A stretch of 64,000 nucleotides of DNA, taken from NCBI RefSeq assembly GCF_005938225.1, contig NZ_VCPC01000004.1, positions 1-64,000 of the forward strand. The letters are read 5' to 3'. Origin of the DNA: Arenibacterium halophilum. GTDB lineage: Bacteria > Pseudomonadota > Alphaproteobacteria > Rhodobacterales > Rhodobacteraceae. The notes beneath the pieces are model-generated. The model was not told where the DNA came from, did no database searches, and saw only the letters and a program-made list of their open reading frames with translations. Below, piece by piece: positions 52,517 through 62,592 of this stretch; the stretch's first letter is position 1, and each line of letters starts with the position of its first letter. The translations under genes and the position numbers were made by a program.

Positions 52517-53605
52517 ATGAGCCTGTCTCCTGACATTGTCGAACGGCTGGCGCGGGCGCGGGCCGACCTGCGCATGGGTGTGCCTGTGGTGCTGGCCGGG
52601 AACGGGCAGTGCGTTCTGGCCTGCGCGGCGGAAACCCTGGCGACCGGGCGTTTGGCGGATGTCCGCGCGCTGGGCGGTCAGATGGTGCTGGCGATCACGG
52701 CACGGCGCGCAGAAACGTTGAAGGCACGCGCCTATGACGGCGATCTGGCCCGCGTGGTTGTTCCGGCCAGCGCAGACTTGAGCTGGATCGTTTCCGTCGC
52801 AGATCCGGCTGACGATCTGTCATCCCCCATGAAAGGGCCGTTGCAAACCCAACGCGACGGCGGAGCGGAATTGCATGGCCTGGCCATCCGACTGGCGAAA
52901 TCGGCGAGGCTTCTCCCTGCGGCGCTGGTTCTGCCTGTCGACGGCCCCGGCTTTGCCGCCGAACATGGGCTTACTCTGATCCGGCTGGATCAGGCCGCAC
53001 CGTTGCTTGAGAGTGCCGCCCCCCTGGCCGAGGTGGTGAGCGCGCGGCTGCCGATGGAAGTGTCCGAAGCAGGCCGGCTGCGCATTTTCCGCCCGGATGA
53101 CGGTGGAGAAGAACATTACGCCATTGAAATCGGGCGACCGGATCGCGCGAAACCCGTGCTGGCGCGGCTGCATTCGGCCTGCTTCACCGGAGACCTGATG
53201 GGCAGCCTGAAATGCGATTGCGGCCCGCAGCTGCGCGCTGCGCTGGCCCGGATGGGCGAAGAAGGTGCGGGCGTTCTGCTGTACCTCAATCAGGAAGGGC
53301 GCGGCATCGGGCTGGCCAACAAGATGCGCGCCTATTCCCTGCAGGATCAGGGGTTTGACACGGTCGAAGCGAACCACAGACTGGGGTTCGAGGATGACGA
53401 GCGTGATTTCCGCATTGGCGCGTCGATCCTGTCGGAGCTTGGGTTTTCCTCGGTCCGATTGCTGACGAACAACCCGGCCAAGATTGCGATGATGGAAAAG
53501 AACGGTATCCACGTGGCCGAGCGGGTGCCGCTGAAGGTGGGCGAAGGTGCACACAACCGCGCCTACCTGGCCACGAAGGCCGCGAAATCGGGGCATTTGT
53601 TGTGA
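52517..53605 (+). CDS. ribA: GTP cyclohydrolase II with degenerate RibB-like N-terminus
   Basis: 362 aa. Residues ~170-362 are a complete GTP cyclohydrolase II: zinc ligands Cys222, Cys233 and Cys235 in HSACFTGDLMGSLKCDCG, EGRGIGLANKMRAY, and LGFEDDERDF. It opens the riboflavin pathway. Residues 1-165 align in shape with the DHBP synthase half of RibBA but I see none of its usual acidic DxEDRE motif, so that activity is probably lost. ATG 52517 is the first plausible start. The L,D-transpeptidase GTG overlaps its stop. Confidence 0.93.
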   Translation: MSLSPDIVERLARARADLRMGVPVVLAGNGQCVLACAAETLATGRLADVRALGGQMVLAITARRAETLKARAYDGDLARVVVPASADLSWIVSVADPADDLSSPMKGPLQTQRDGGAELHGLAIRLAKSARLLPAALVLPVDGPGFAAEHGLTLIRLDQAAPLLESAAPLAEVVSARLPMEVSEAGRLRIFRPDDGGEEHYAIEIGRPDRAKPVLARLHSACFTGDLMGSLKCDCGPQLRAALARMGEEGAGVLLYLNQEGRGIGLANKMRAYSLQDQGFDTVEANHRLGFEDDERDFRIGASILSELGFSSVRLLTNNPAKIAMMEKNGIHVAERVPLKVGEGAHNRAYLATKAAKSGHLL

Positions 53606-54117
53606 GTGTACCGCGCGCGGTGCTGACGCCGGGCGGGCTGCGGCTGGGGCGGCGGCTGATTCCCTGCACCATCGGCAAAGGCGGCGTGCGCGGCGACAAA
53701 CGAGAAGGCGATGGGGCGACCCCGGCCGGGGTGCTGACGGTGGTGGGCGCGCTGTACCGGCCCGACCGGATGGCGCGCCCCCTGCCCTGGGCGCGCGCCA
53801 TCGGGCCGCGCGATCTGTGGTCTGACGGGGGCGCAGACCCGGACTATAATCACCTTGTCCGCGCGCCGCACGGGTTCAGCCACGAACGGCTGCGCCGGGG
53901 TGACCCAATGTATGATCTTGTGTTGCTGACCGATTGGAACTGGCCGCATGCGGTGCCGGGGCGGGGTTCGGCGATCTTCCTGCACCAGTGGCGCCGCCCC
54001 GGTTATCCGACCGAGGGCTGCATCGCCTTTGCCCGCGCCGATCTGTTGCGCGTGGCGCGCGCCCTTCCCCCGGGCGCCGAAATCACCGTGCCAGAGGCCC
54101 TGATCGGACGCGTTTAG
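53602..54117 (+). CDS. L,D-transpeptidase catalytic domain (YkuD) protein
   Basis: 171 aa. Active site FLHQWRRPGYPTEGCIAF with His128 and nucleophile Cys140; the usual S/TxGC is TEGC. The start is GTG in the overlap GTGA with the ribA stop, so translation is coupled to ribA. No signal peptide is visible, unlike periplasmic L,D-transpeptidases; cytoplasmic DUF-like YkuD proteins of this size are common in alphaproteobacteria and their role is unproven. Confidence 0.88.
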   Translation: MSVPRAVLTPGGLRLGRRLIPCTIGKGGVRGDKREGDGATPAGVLTVVGALYRPDRMARPLPWARAIGPRDLWSDGGADPDYNHLVRAPHGFSHERLRRGDPMYDLVLLTDWNWPHAVPGRGSAIFLHQWRRPGYPTEGCIAFARADLLRVARALPPGAEITVPEALIGRV

Positions 54118-54767
54118 CCCGGGACACGCTCGCCAAAGATGGCTGAGCCGACGCGCACATGAGTGGCACCAAGTGCGATGGCCGATTCGAAGTCGCCGCT
54201 CATCCCCATCGACAGGCCCGACAGGCCGTTGCGGGCCGCGATCTTCGCCAGCAGCGCGAAATGCAGCGATGGTTCCTCATCCACGGGCGGGATGCACATC
54301 AGACCGCGAACCGGCAGATCCAGCCCACGACACTCGGCCACGAAGGCATCGGCATCGGCGGGCAGAATCCCGGCCTTCTGCTGTTCTTCCCCGGTATTGA
54401 CCTGAATGAACAGATCGGGACAGGCGCCGGTGTCCTGTGCCAGCCGCGCCAGCGTGTTGGCCAGCTTGGGCCGGTCAAGCGAGTGGATCGCCTGCGCAAG
54501 CTCCATTGCCTGCCGCGCCTTGTTGGTTTGCAAAGGCCCGATCAGGTGCAGGTCGATTCCATCGAATTCCTCGCGGAAGGCGGGCCACTTTCCGGCGGCT
54601 TCCTGCACCTTGTTTTCGCCAAAACTGCGGTGGCCCTGCTCCAGCACCGTGCGCACGCGGGCGTCGGGCTGCACTTTGGAGACAGCGATTAGTGTCACGC
54701 TGTCCGGCGCGCGCCCGGCTTTCTCGACCGCTGCCGCGATGCGGGATTTGATATCGTCCAGCGCCAT
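54114..54767 (-). CDS. YggS/PipY family PLP homeostasis protein
   Basis: 217 aa. Binds pyridoxal phosphate; maintains vitamin B6 and amino-acid balance (known for YggS/PLPBP). The PLP lysine lies in LIAVSKVQPDARV near residue 31. Other marks are SFGENKVQEAAGKW, DLHLIGPLQTNKARQ, and GLSMGMSGDFESAIALGATHVRVGSAIFG. ATG 54767 has AGGGGGC upstream. Its stop overlaps the YkuD gene stop by four bases. Confidence 0.96.
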   Translation of the reverse strand: MALDDIKSRIAAAVEKAGRAPDSVTLIAVSKVQPDARVRTVLEQGHRSFGENKVQEAAGKWPAFREEFDGIDLHLIGPLQTNKARQAMELAQAIHSLDRPKLANTLARLAQDTGACPDLFIQVNTGEEQQKAGILPADADAFVAECRGLDLPVRGLMCIPPVDEEPSLHFALLAKIAARNGLSGLSMGMSGDFESAIALGATHVRVGSAIFGERVPG

Positions 54768-54810
54768 GATGCCCCCTGAGTTCGGTGGAGACAGACAAAC
54801 ACCAGCGGGC

Positions 54811-54844
54811 GCAAAAAGAAAAGGGCGGGTCCGAAGACCCGCCC
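54811..54844 (-). terminator. Strong intrinsic terminator of the porin gene
   Basis: Arms GGGCGGGTC (54823-54831) and GACCCGCCC (54836-54844) with a CGAA loop, a stable tetraloop in this orientation (TTCG on the minus strand). TTTTCTTTTTGC follows on the minus strand. Confidence 0.92.
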
Positions 54845-54876
54845 AAATTCACGCATCAAGCGTTATGTTGCCCACC

Positions 54877-55920
54877 TTAGAAGGTGAAGAACACACCGGC
54901 CTGAACCTGAGTCTGGTCGTTCGACGACTTGACAGCGCCGGCTTCGAAGGAAGCACCGCCACCCAGGTCGTACGAGTAGTGGATACCGTACGATTCGCCT
55001 TCGCCACCGCGGTCGTTACCAACGGTAACGTCACGGTTGTCGCGGCCTTGTGCGATTGCACCGGCGTCAGCTGCGTCTTCCGAGGTCACGAACAGCAGGA
55101 TGTTCGACGCTGCGCCGATGTCCATGTTGCCGTAGATGCCGAACTTGTCGATGCCGTCGTTGTCGGCATAGGCCAGACGAACGCCGAACTGGCCCAGTTT
55201 ACCAGCAACGGTCAGAACGGTTTTGTCTTCACCGATGGTGTCGGAGTCTTGCAGACCCAGAGCGGCAGTCCAGTCACCGAAGGTGTACGACAGGTTCACA
55301 GCAATGCGGTCGCCGCCAATTGCGGTGCGCACGCCACCAACGACGGTGTCGTTGTCGGTGCTGTACGACAGGTGGCCGCCGAAGGCGCCAGCCGAGTACA
55401 GAACTTCCAGACCGTTCGCGCCAACGCCAGCCGACGAGTACGCATCCCAGTTGAAGAACTGGCCAGCAACGTTAGCTGCAACGTTGGTCACCAGGCTGTG
55501 GAAGCCAGCACCGTCGATGCCCATACCGGCCGACTTGGTTTCCAGGTACAGACCCGGCATACCTTCGATGGCGCCGATGATGTTGCCAACACCCAGGGTG
55601 AAGCCGCCAACGCTTGCGTAGAAGCGTGCGCCGTTGAACACAGCACCACCGGGGGCGTTGTCACGGCTTTCGGCCTGTGCACGGAAACGAGCACCCAGGG
55701 TCACGCCACCGTCGGTTTCGGTCGACATGTCGAACTGCAGACGCAGACGGCTGGTGATCGTGGTTTCCGAGATACCGTTGTAGTTGGGGTCGGTGATCTT
55801 GTTGGAGTTACGATCGTTGTAGTCCAGACCAAAACGGCCGTAACCGCTGATGCGCACATCGGCTGCTGCCATCGACGCGGTCGCGATCAGCGCAGTCGTT
55901 GCGAAGAGAACCTTTTTCAT
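54877..55920 (-). CDS. Outer-membrane porin
   Basis: 347 aa. Signal peptide KKVLFATTALIATASMAAA (residues 2-20) then a beta-barrel starting DVRISGYGRFGLDY and ending QVQAGVFFTF, with the C-terminal Phe recognised by BamA. Repeated Gly/aromatic beta-strands and acidic loops fit the 16-stranded general porins of Rhodobacter. GAGGGAAAAACT precedes ATG 55920. A long upstream hairpin and a strong terminator suggest high, possibly controlled expression. Confidence 0.95.
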   Translation of the reverse strand: MKKVLFATTALIATASMAAADVRISGYGRFGLDYNDRNSNKITDPNYNGISETTITSRLRLQFDMSTETDGGVTLGARFRAQAESRDNAPGGAVFNGARFYASVGGFTLGVGNIIGAIEGMPGLYLETKSAGMGIDGAGFHSLVTNVAANVAGQFFNWDAYSSAGVGANGLEVLYSAGAFGGHLSYSTDNDTVVGGVRTAIGGDRIAVNLSYTFGDWTAALGLQDSDTIGEDKTVLTVAGKLGQFGVRLAYADNDGIDKFGIYGNMDIGAASNILLFVTSEDAADAGAIAQGRDNRDVTVGNDRGGEGESYGIHYSYDLGGGASFEAGAVKSSNDQTQVQAGVFFTF

Positions 55921-56262
55921 AGTTTTTCCCTCGGTTTCAAAACATACGCCCAAACCGGGGAATCCGGTGTGGGTATGAAACGGGTTTTTCTCTTTTGGCC
56001 GATGTTTTGCAAGGCTTGGCGCGGCCATTGTGGCAAAGTCGTGGACATTGATGCAGCTTTGCCACAGTCCTGCCAAGGTGCCAGAGATACTAGGCTTTTG
56101 CCCGTTCCCGCGCAGAGCGCCCCGGGCTGGCATGAGTCCTATATAGAGGGCCAAATCCACCCCCAGTCGGAATCTGCGAAAACAAGGCGGATTCACATAG
56201 GTCTTGCCCGTTATGGTGGGCTTGTTTAGGACATTCGCCAAAGGTTTGGCCGGGAATATGTC
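55921..56262 (-). promoter_or_regulatory. Porin / DUF3576 divergent intergenic region with a leader hairpin
   Basis: 342 bp without a gene. At 55943-55976 an interrupted stem (CATA..CCCA..CCGG against CCGG..TGGG..TATG, loop GGAAT) lies in the likely porin 5' leader. Such leaders are common targets of small RNAs (known); none is identified. The rest, up to the DUF3576 start, shows no ORF with support. Confidence 0.4.
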
Positions 56263-56784
56263 ATGACGCTTCCAAAGACCATCAAGGTTCTGCTGATTCT
56301 CACACTCTGCGCCGGGGTTGCGGCATGCGGGTCACGCAGGGCGGATCGGAGCGGCGGTTTATTCGGCCGTGTCGTCGTGGGCGAAGCCCATGAAGAAGGC
56401 GGCGCCCTGGTGGAACCGGGCGCGAACGCGCGTAAATACGCCAAGTCGTCGATCTGGGATGCCTTCGGCCCCAACCGCAACGACCAGACGGTGAACGTGA
56501 ACCGTTATATCTGGGCGGCAACGCTGGATGTGCTGAACTTCCTGCCGGTCCAATCGGTTGACCCGTTCACCGGCGTTATCATCACCGGCTACGGCACGCC
56601 TCCGGGCGGCGGGCGCGCCTATCGGGCGACGGTGCATGTGCGCGACCCCTCGCTGGATGCCCGTTCGCTGAACGTTTCGCTGCAGGGTCAGGGCGGCTCG
56701 GTCAGCGCGGGAACCGTGCGCGCGGTGGAAGATGCCATTCTTGCCCGCGCCCGCCAGATGCGAATCCGCGATCGCAAGCTTTGA
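56263..56784 (+). CDS. DUF3576 domain-containing lipoprotein
   Basis: 173 aa. Lipoprotein signal with lipobox VAACG (Cys22). The body matches DUF3576: KYAKSSIWDAFGPNRNDQTVNVNRYIWAATLDVLNFLPV and TGYGTPPGGGRAYRATVHV. Role unknown; envelope location follows from the lipobox. It is closed by a terminator placed just before the leuS ribosome site, so leuS has its own promoter or relies on read-through. Confidence 0.9.
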   Translation: MTLPKTIKVLLILTLCAGVAACGSRRADRSGGLFGRVVVGEAHEEGGALVEPGANARKYAKSSIWDAFGPNRNDQTVNVNRYIWAATLDVLNFLPVQSVDPFTGVIITGYGTPPGGGRAYRATVHVRDPSLDARSLNVSLQGQGGSVSAGTVRAVEDAILARARQMRIRDRKL

Positions 56785-56872
56785 GTTACAGGTCTGGTTT
56801 AGACCTGCGTCGATAAGGGCGTGCAAACAGAAGGGCGGGGCTGGAATCCCCTGCCCCTTGGCAGTATCACGG

Positions 56873-56896
56873 CGCCGGGCCGCCGCCCGGCGTTTT
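56873..56896 (+). terminator. Intrinsic terminator between DUF3576 and leuS
   Basis: Arms CGCCGGGC (56873-56880) and GCCCGGCG (56885-56892), loop CGCC, followed by TTTT. It ends only about 22 bp before the leuS start codon, so attenuation of leuS is possible. Confidence 0.75.
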
Positions 56897-56918
56897 GACT
56901 TTGAAGGGACGACACGAC

Positions 56919-59519
56919 ATGTCGCGATATTCGGCAGCTGACATCGAACCGAAATGGCAGGCCGCCTGGGACAAGCTGGGCGTATTCACCGCCAAACGCG
57001 ACGAATCGCGGCCCAAGTACTACGTGCTTGAAATGTTTCCCTACCCTTCGGGGAGGATTCACATGGGGCATGTGCGCAACTACACCATGGGCGACGTGGT
57101 GGCGCGCTACAAGATGTCGACGGGGCACAACGTTCTGCATCCGATGGGCTGGGATGCCTTTGGAATGCCTGCGGAAAACGCCGCCATGGCCATCGGCGGC
57201 CACCCCAAGGACTGGACCTACAACAACATCGCCGACATGCGCGCCCAGATGAAGCCGCTGGGCCTGTCGATCGACTGGTCGCGCGAATTTGCCACCTGCG
57301 ACCCGGAATACTACGGCCAGCAGCAGGCGCTGTTCCTTGATATGCTCGACGCCGGTCTGGTGACACGCAAGAACGCCGTGGTGAACTGGGATCCGGTCGA
57401 TATGACGGTTCTGGCCAACGAACAGGTGATCGACGGCAAGGGCTGGCGCTCGGGCGCCGATGTGGAACGGCGCGAGCTGACGCAATGGTTCTTCAAGATT
57501 TCCGACATGGCCGAGGAACTGCTCGAGGCGCTCGACGGGCTCGACAACTGGCCCGCCAAGGTGCGGCTGATGCAGGAAAACTGGATCGGCAAGTCGCGCG
57601 GTCTGGAAATGGAATTCACGCTGAGCGCCCCGGCGCATGGGCATGACACGCTGAAGATTTACACCACCCGGCCCGATACGCTGGCGGGTGCGTCCTTCAT
57701 GGCGATTTCCCCCGATCACCCGCTGTCAAAGGCGCTGGAGTCGGACAACGCCGACCTTGCCGCCTTCAACGCCGATTGCCGCCGAATGGACACCACCGAA
57801 GCGGCGATGGAAAAGGCTGAAAAGCGCGGGTTCGACACCGGGCTGACGGTGCGCCACCCGCTGGACGACAGCCGCACGCTGCCGATCTGGGTCGCGAACT
57901 TTGTCCTGATGGATTACGGCACCGGCGCCATCTTCGGCTGCCCGGCGCACGACCAGCGAGACCTTGATTTCGCTCGGAAATATGACCTTCCGGTGATCGA
58001 CACCTTTGTCGCGATGGACAGTGACGCGCGCGTGGAAAACACCGCCTTCACCCCGCCGAAAACCGAAAAGGTGCGCTGGATCGACCAGCCCGCCGGCGTG
58101 ACCGAGGCGACGGGGCAAGAGGCGATCGACGCCACCATCGACTGGGCCGAGGCGCGTGGTCTGGGCCAGGGCAAGACCCAGTTCCGTCTGCGCGACTGGG
58201 GCCTGTCGCGGCAACGCTATTGGGGCTGCCCGATTCCGGTGGTGCATTGCGCCGATTGCGGCGTGGTGCCCGAGAAAAAGGAAAACCTGCCCGTCCAGCT
58301 GCCCGATGACGTGACATTCTACATTCCGGGCAACCCGCTGGACCGTCATCCGACGTGGCGCGACTGCGCCTGCCCGTCCTGTGGCAAACCGGCGAAGCGC
58401 GAAACCGACACGATGGACACCTTCGTCGATTCGTCGTGGTATTTCGCGCGCTTCACCTCGCCCCATGCTGCGACGCCGACGGAAAAGGCCGATGCCGAAT
58501 ACTGGATGAACGTCGATCAGTACATCGGCGGCATCGAACACGCGATTCTGCACCTGCTGTATTCGCGATTCTTTGCCCGCGCGATGAACGTCACCGGCCA
58601 CCTGCCCGCCAAAAGCCGCGAACCCTTTGACGCGCTGTTCACGCAGGGCATGGTAACGCATGAAATATACCAGACCCGCGACGCCAAGGGCCGCCCGGTC
58701 TATCACCTGCCGGAAGATGTGAGCGACGGCAAACTGGCCGACGGCACAGAGGTGGAAATCATTCCCTCGGCCAAGATGTCGAAGTCGAAGAAGAACGTCG
58801 TGGACCCGGTCAGCATCATTTCGGCCTATGGCGCCGATACCGCGCGCTGGTTCGTGCTGTCCGACAGCCCGCCGGAACGCGACGTGGAATGGACAGCCGC
58901 CGGGGCCGAAGCCGCGCATAAATTCCTGACCCGCGTCTGGCGCATGGCGCGCGAATTGGCCGACCAGCGCGACGCCGGCGTGGGCGATCTGGACAAGTCC
59001 TTGCAGGATTTGATGGATTCCATGCAGCTGGGGATGAACCCGCTGGATGACGAGTTGATGCGCGCCACCCACAAGGCGATCGACGACGTGACCAAGGGTG
59101 TCGAAAGCTTTGGCTTCAACGCCGCCATCGCGCGCATCTATACCTATGTGAACGCGCTGTCGAAATCGCAGGCTTCGGCCCGGATGAAGTGGACATCGAT
59201 GCGCATCCTGGCCCAGCTGATGTCGCCGATGACACCGCATCTGGCCGAGGAAATGTGGGCGCTGCTGGGTGGCGAAGGGCTGGTGGTGGAAACACCCTGG
59301 CCCACGCCCGACGACAACATGCTGCGCGACAACACCGTGACCATGCCGATCCAGATCAACGGCAAGCGGCGCGGCGAAATCAGCGTGCCGGTCGATATGT
59401 CGAAAGAAGATGTTGAAAAACAGGCGCTGGCATCCGACCCTGTGCAAAAGGCGCTGGCGGGTGGAACGCCGCGCAAGGTGATCGTTGTCCCCGGCCGGAT
59501 CGTGAATGTTGTCATCTAG
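56919..59519 (+). CDS. leuS: Leucine--tRNA ligase
   Basis: 866 aa. Class I synthetase: the HIGH-type motif HMGH at residues 48-51 and KMSKS near 618-622. A CP1 editing domain lies between ([21 protein letters not shown]), and the anticodon-binding domain is C-terminal. ATG 56919 has AAGGGACG upstream; the frame to 56895 overlaps the terminator. lptE starts 14 bases before its stop. Confidence 0.98.
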   Translation: MSRYSAADIEPKWQAAWDKLGVFTAKRDESRPKYYVLEMFPYPSGRIHMGHVRNYTMGDVVARYKMSTGHNVLHPMGWDAFGMPAENAAMAIGGHPKDWTYNNIADMRAQMKPLGLSIDWSREFATCDPEYYGQQQALFLDMLDAGLVTRKNAVVNWDPVDMTVLANEQVIDGKGWRSGADVERRELTQWFFKISDMAEELLEALDGLDNWPAKVRLMQENWIGKSRGLEMEFTLSAPAHGHDTLKIYTTRPDTLAGASFMAISPDHPLSKALESDNADLAAFNADCRRMDTTEAAMEKAEKRGFDTGLTVRHPLDDSRTLPIWVANFVLMDYGTGAIFGCPAHDQRDLDFARKYDLPVIDTFVAMDSDARVENTAFTPPKTEKVRWIDQPAGVTEATGQEAIDATIDWAEARGLGQGKTQFRLRDWGLSRQRYWGCPIPVVHCADCGVVPEKKENLPVQLPDDVTFYIPGNPLDRHPTWRDCACPSCGKPAKRETDTMDTFVDSSWYFARFTSPHAATPTEKADAEYWMNVDQYIGGIEHAILHLLYSRFFARAMNVTGHLPAKSREPFDALFTQGMVTHEIYQTRDAKGRPVYHLPEDVSDGKLADGTEVEIIPSAKMSKSKKNVVDPVSIISAYGADTARWFVLSDSPPERDVEWTAAGAEAAHKFLTRVWRMARELADQRDAGVGDLDKSLQDLMDSMQLGMNPLDDELMRATHKAIDDVTKGVESFGFNAAIARIYTYVNALSKSQASARMKWTSMRILAQLMSPMTPHLAEEMWALLGGEGLVVETPWPTPDDNMLRDNTVTMPIQINGKRRGEISVPVDMSKEDVEKQALASDPVQKALAGGTPRKVIVVPGRIVNVVI

Positions 59520-60015
59520 GCACCTGTTCGTTGCGTTTGTCCTGACGCTGGTCGCGGCCTGCGGGTTTCAGCCCGTCTATGGCCCGGGCGGTGCCGGGTC
59601 GATCCTGTCGAACGAGGTCGAATACGACGCGCCCGCCACGGAAGAGAGCTATATTCTGGTCCGCGAGCTGGAGCAGCGCCTGGGCCGGGCCGATACGCCG
59701 CTGTTTCATCTGGCGCTGACCACCACGGTCACGGTTGATGGTCAGGCGATCACCGCTGCCGGGTCGATCACGCGGTTCAGCATGGTGGGCGACGTGCGCT
59801 ATGTCCTGTCGCGGTCCGACACGGGCGAGGAAATCGCGCGCGGACGGGTCGAGAATTTCACCGGCTATTCCGCCACCGGAACTACCGTCGCCACGCTGGC
59901 CGCCGAAACCGACGCGCGCGAGCGGCTGATGCGGATTCTGGCGGAAATGCTGGTGACGCGGCTTTATACCATCCCCGATATGAGCGATGAAATCCGCTCG
60001 GACATGGCCGGATGA
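59506..60015 (+). CDS. lptE: LPS-assembly lipoprotein LptE
   Basis: 169 aa. Lipobox VAACG (Cys19). Position between leuS and holA is the standard alphaproteobacterial location of lptE, and the body has the LptE-type order: [10 protein letters not shown], helix-strand elements, and C-terminal helix [16 protein letters not shown]. LptE plugs the LptD barrel and helps insert LPS in the outer membrane. It overlaps leuS by 14 bases and holA by four, so translation is coupled. Confidence 0.9.
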   Translation: MLSSRHLFVAFVLTLVAACGFQPVYGPGGAGSILSNEVEYDAPATEESYILVRELEQRLGRADTPLFHLALTTTVTVDGQAITAAGSITRFSMVGDVRYVLSRSDTGEEIARGRVENFTGYSATGTTVATLAAETDARERLMRILAEMLVTRLYTIPDMSDEIRSDMAG

Positions 60016-61034
60016 AACTGTCGACTCGTGACGCCGACCGCTATTTCGCGCGCCCCGAGGCCGACAAGACCGGCATCCTGATCTATGGCGCCGACACGAT
60101 GCGCGTGGCGCTGAAACGTCAGCAGGTGCTGGCCGCGCTACTGGGCAAATCCGCCGAGGAGGAAATGCGCCTGTCCCGGATCGAGGCCGGAGAGCTGCGC
60201 CGCGAACCCGCCGCGCTGCTGGACGCGGTGAAGGCGGTCGGCTTTTTCCCCGGTCCGCGTGCCGTGTTCATCGACGGGGCCAACGATCTGGCCGCGCCCG
60301 CCTGTCAGGCCGCGCTGGAAGACTGGCAGCCGGGCGATGCGCAGATCGTGGTGACGGCGGGCACGCTCAAGGCCACGTCGAAGCTGCGCAAGATGTTTGA
60401 AACCCACCGCAATGCCTATGCGGTCGGCATCTATGACGACCCGCCCGACCGGCAGGAGATCGAACGCATCCTGTCCACTGCCGGGCTGACGGATGTGCCA
60501 CAGGACGCGATGAACACGCTGGTCGGTCTGGCCGGCGAACTTGGCCCCGGCGATTTCGCGCAGACGATGGAAAAGCTGGCGCTGTACAAGCGGGGCGATT
60601 CCACGCCGCTGACGCCCGAGGATATCGACGCCTGCGCCCCCCGCTCGACCGAGGCGGCGCTGGACGACATGCTGAACGTGGTCGCCGAACGCCGCAGCGG
60701 CGAGATTGGCCCGCTGCTGCGCCGCCTGCAATCGCAGGGCACCAACCCGACGACGCTGTGCATCGGCGCGACGCGGCATTTCCGGATGTTGTATGTGGTG
60801 GCCTCTGATCCCGGCGGCCCGGGGCAAGGCATCGGGCGGCTGCGCCCGCCGCTGTTCGGGCAACGCCGCGACCGGGTGATGAAGCAGGCGCGGCTGTGGA
60901 GCGCGGACCAGTTGCAAAAGGCCCTGACCGAGCTGACCGATACCGACCTGCTGTTGCGCTCGGCCGGACAGACGGCCCCGGCGATGGCGGTGATGGAACG
61001 CGCGCTGATCCGTCTGGCGATGATCCGCCGCTAA
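60012..61034 (+). CDS. holA: DNA polymerase III subunit delta
   Basis: 340 aa. Clamp-loader subunit that opens the beta clamp. HolA features: ILIYGADTMRVALKRQQVL near the N-terminus, VKAVGFFPGPRAVFIDGAND, and the C-terminal helical domain (QLQKALTELTDTDLLLRSAG). Overlaps lptE by four bases. The stop overlaps the convergent flavoprotein stop by four bases. Confidence 0.95.
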   Translation: MKLSTRDADRYFARPEADKTGILIYGADTMRVALKRQQVLAALLGKSAEEEMRLSRIEAGELRREPAALLDAVKAVGFFPGPRAVFIDGANDLAAPACQAALEDWQPGDAQIVVTAGTLKATSKLRKMFETHRNAYAVGIYDDPPDRQEIERILSTAGLTDVPQDAMNTLVGLAGELGPGDFAQTMEKLALYKRGDSTPLTPEDIDACAPRSTEAALDDMLNVVAERRSGEIGPLLRRLQSQGTNPTTLCIGATRHFRMLYVVASDPGGPGQGIGRLRPPLFGQRRDRVMKQARLWSADQLQKALTELTDTDLLLRSAGQTAPAMAVMERALIRLAMIRR

Positions 61035-62224
61035 ATGCCCAGGTGGCGCAACACGCCCCGCCCCGCCGCCTGCCCCGTGGCAAGGCAGCCGGTCAGCAAA
61101 TACCCCCCTGTCGGCGCTTCCCAATCCAGCATCTCGCCCGCGCAAAACACCCCCGGCAAGGCGCGCAGCATCAGGTGATCGTTCAGCGCCGCCTGCGGCA
61201 CGCCCCCGGCGGTTGAAATCGCCTCGTCAATCGGGCGCAGGCCGGCGTGGTGCACCGTCAACCCCTTGATCGTGGCGGCCAGCACCTCGGGCATGTTGGG
61301 CAGCGGCCGGGCGAATTCATTCAGCAACGCGGCCTTGGCGGGCGACAAGGACAGCACCTTGCGCAGGTGGTTCGACAGGCTGGTCTTTCCGCGCGGACGC
61401 GCCAGCCGGGCGGCAATTTCGGGCAGGGGCACATCGGGCATCAGGTCGATGCTGAGCATATGGCCCTCGCGCACCCCGCGCGAGACGGCGTAAATCCCGC
61501 TGCCCTCCAGCCCCTTGGCGGCGATCACCCCTTCCCCGCGCGAGGTATAGGCGCCCGAGCGGAACGCCACGCCTTTAATCGGTGTGCCCAGCACCGGCCC
61601 CATGAAGCGCGACCAATCGACCGCAAGCGCGGCATTGGCAGGGGCGAAAGGCGCCAGCGGCACGCCCCGCGCCGCCAGCAGCCCGGCCCATGCGCCGTCG
61701 GACCCCAGCCGCGCCCAGCTTGCTCCACCCAGCGCCAGAACCGTCGCGGCGGGGGTGATGGTTTCGCGGCCCTGCGCGGTGTCGAACGTCAACGCGCCTG
61801 ACTCGTCCCACCCCGCCCAGCGCCAGCGGGTGCGAAACTCCACCCCGGCCGAACCCAAGCGTGCGCTCCATGCGCGCAACAGCGGCGAGGCCTTCATCGC
61901 CATCGGAAACACCCGGCCAGACGTGCCGGTGAACAGATCGACGCCCAGCCCGCGCGCCCAGTCCTGCACCTGATCGGGACCAAAGGCATCCAGCATCGGG
62001 GACAGCCACGGCGCGGCCTCGGCATAAGCCGCGTCGAAAACATCCCGCGATTCGGATTTCGTCAGGTTCAGCCCGGATTTTCCCGCCATCAGCAGCTTGC
62101 GGCCCAGCGACGGCTTGGCCTCGGCCACCAGAACGGGCTGGCCTGCGGCGGCGATGACCTCGGCCGCCATCAGCCCGGCGGGGCCGCCGCCGATCACCAC
62201 GATGGGGCTGTTGTCGTCTTGCAT
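61031..62224 (-). CDS. HI0933-like NAD(P)/FAD-dependent oxidoreductase
   Basis: 397 aa. FAD-binding VIGGGPAGLMAAEVIAAAG at the N-terminus, GRKLLMAGKSGLNLTKSE characteristic of the HI0933/YhiN group, TGTSGRVFPMAMKASPLLRAW, and a C-terminal FCAGEMLDWEAPTGGYLLTGCLATG. The reaction is unknown. The sub-family with Trp-rich central part is common in Rhodobacterales. ATG 62224 is preferred over 62296. It is convergent with holA. Confidence 0.9.
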   Translation of the reverse strand: MQDDNSPIVVIGGGPAGLMAAEVIAAAGQPVLVAEAKPSLGRKLLMAGKSGLNLTKSESRDVFDAAYAEAAPWLSPMLDAFGPDQVQDWARGLGVDLFTGTSGRVFPMAMKASPLLRAWSARLGSAGVEFRTRWRWAGWDESGALTFDTAQGRETITPAATVLALGGASWARLGSDGAWAGLLAARGVPLAPFAPANAALAVDWSRFMGPVLGTPIKGVAFRSGAYTSRGEGVIAAKGLEGSGIYAVSRGVREGHMLSIDLMPDVPLPEIAARLARPRGKTSLSNHLRKVLSLSPAKAALLNEFARPLPNMPEVLAATIKGLTVHHAGLRPIDEAISTAGGVPQAALNDHLMLRALPGVFCAGEMLDWEAPTGGYLLTGCLATGQAAGRGVLRHLGI

Positions 62225-62301
62225 GGCCGGTGCCTCTTGGGTCAGGGTCTGAAATGGGCCGGGCCAAGGTGTGCCCCGCGACCCGCCAAGGTGCAAGCGC
62301 G

Positions 62302-62592
62302 ATGTCCGAGTTCCCCACCTGCCCGCTGTGCGGCCGCCCGATCCCGCCGGATGTGCCGCAAAGCCAGCACCACCTGATCCCGAAGCTGCGCGGCGGCAAG
62401 GGCGGGCCGGTCGTGTTGCTGCACCATATCTGCCACCGCGAAATTCACGCGACGCTAAGCGAAACCGAACTGGCGCGCGATTACGCGACGGTCGAGGCGT
62501 TGCGTGCCCACCCCCGGCTGGATCGCTTCATCCGCTGGGTCAGGAAACGCCCGCCCGGATTCAACTCGCGCATTCCGGGCAAGCGGCGGTAG
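62302..62592 (+). CDS. HNH endonuclease family protein
   Basis: 96 aa. CPLCGRPIPP supplies a CxxC zinc knuckle, followed by the HNH-type core SQHHLIPKLRGGKGG and LLHHICHREIHATLS. Short free-standing HNH proteins of this type are found across alphaproteobacteria; whether it cuts DNA is unproven. ATG 62302 (AAGGTG upstream) is chosen; ATG 62254 is also possible. It is followed one base later by the convergent hydratase stop. Confidence 0.85.
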   Translation: MSEFPTCPLCGRPIPPDVPQSQHHLIPKLRGGKGGPVVLLHHICHREIHATLSETELARDYATVEALRAHPRLDRFIRWVRKRPPGFNSRIPGKRR

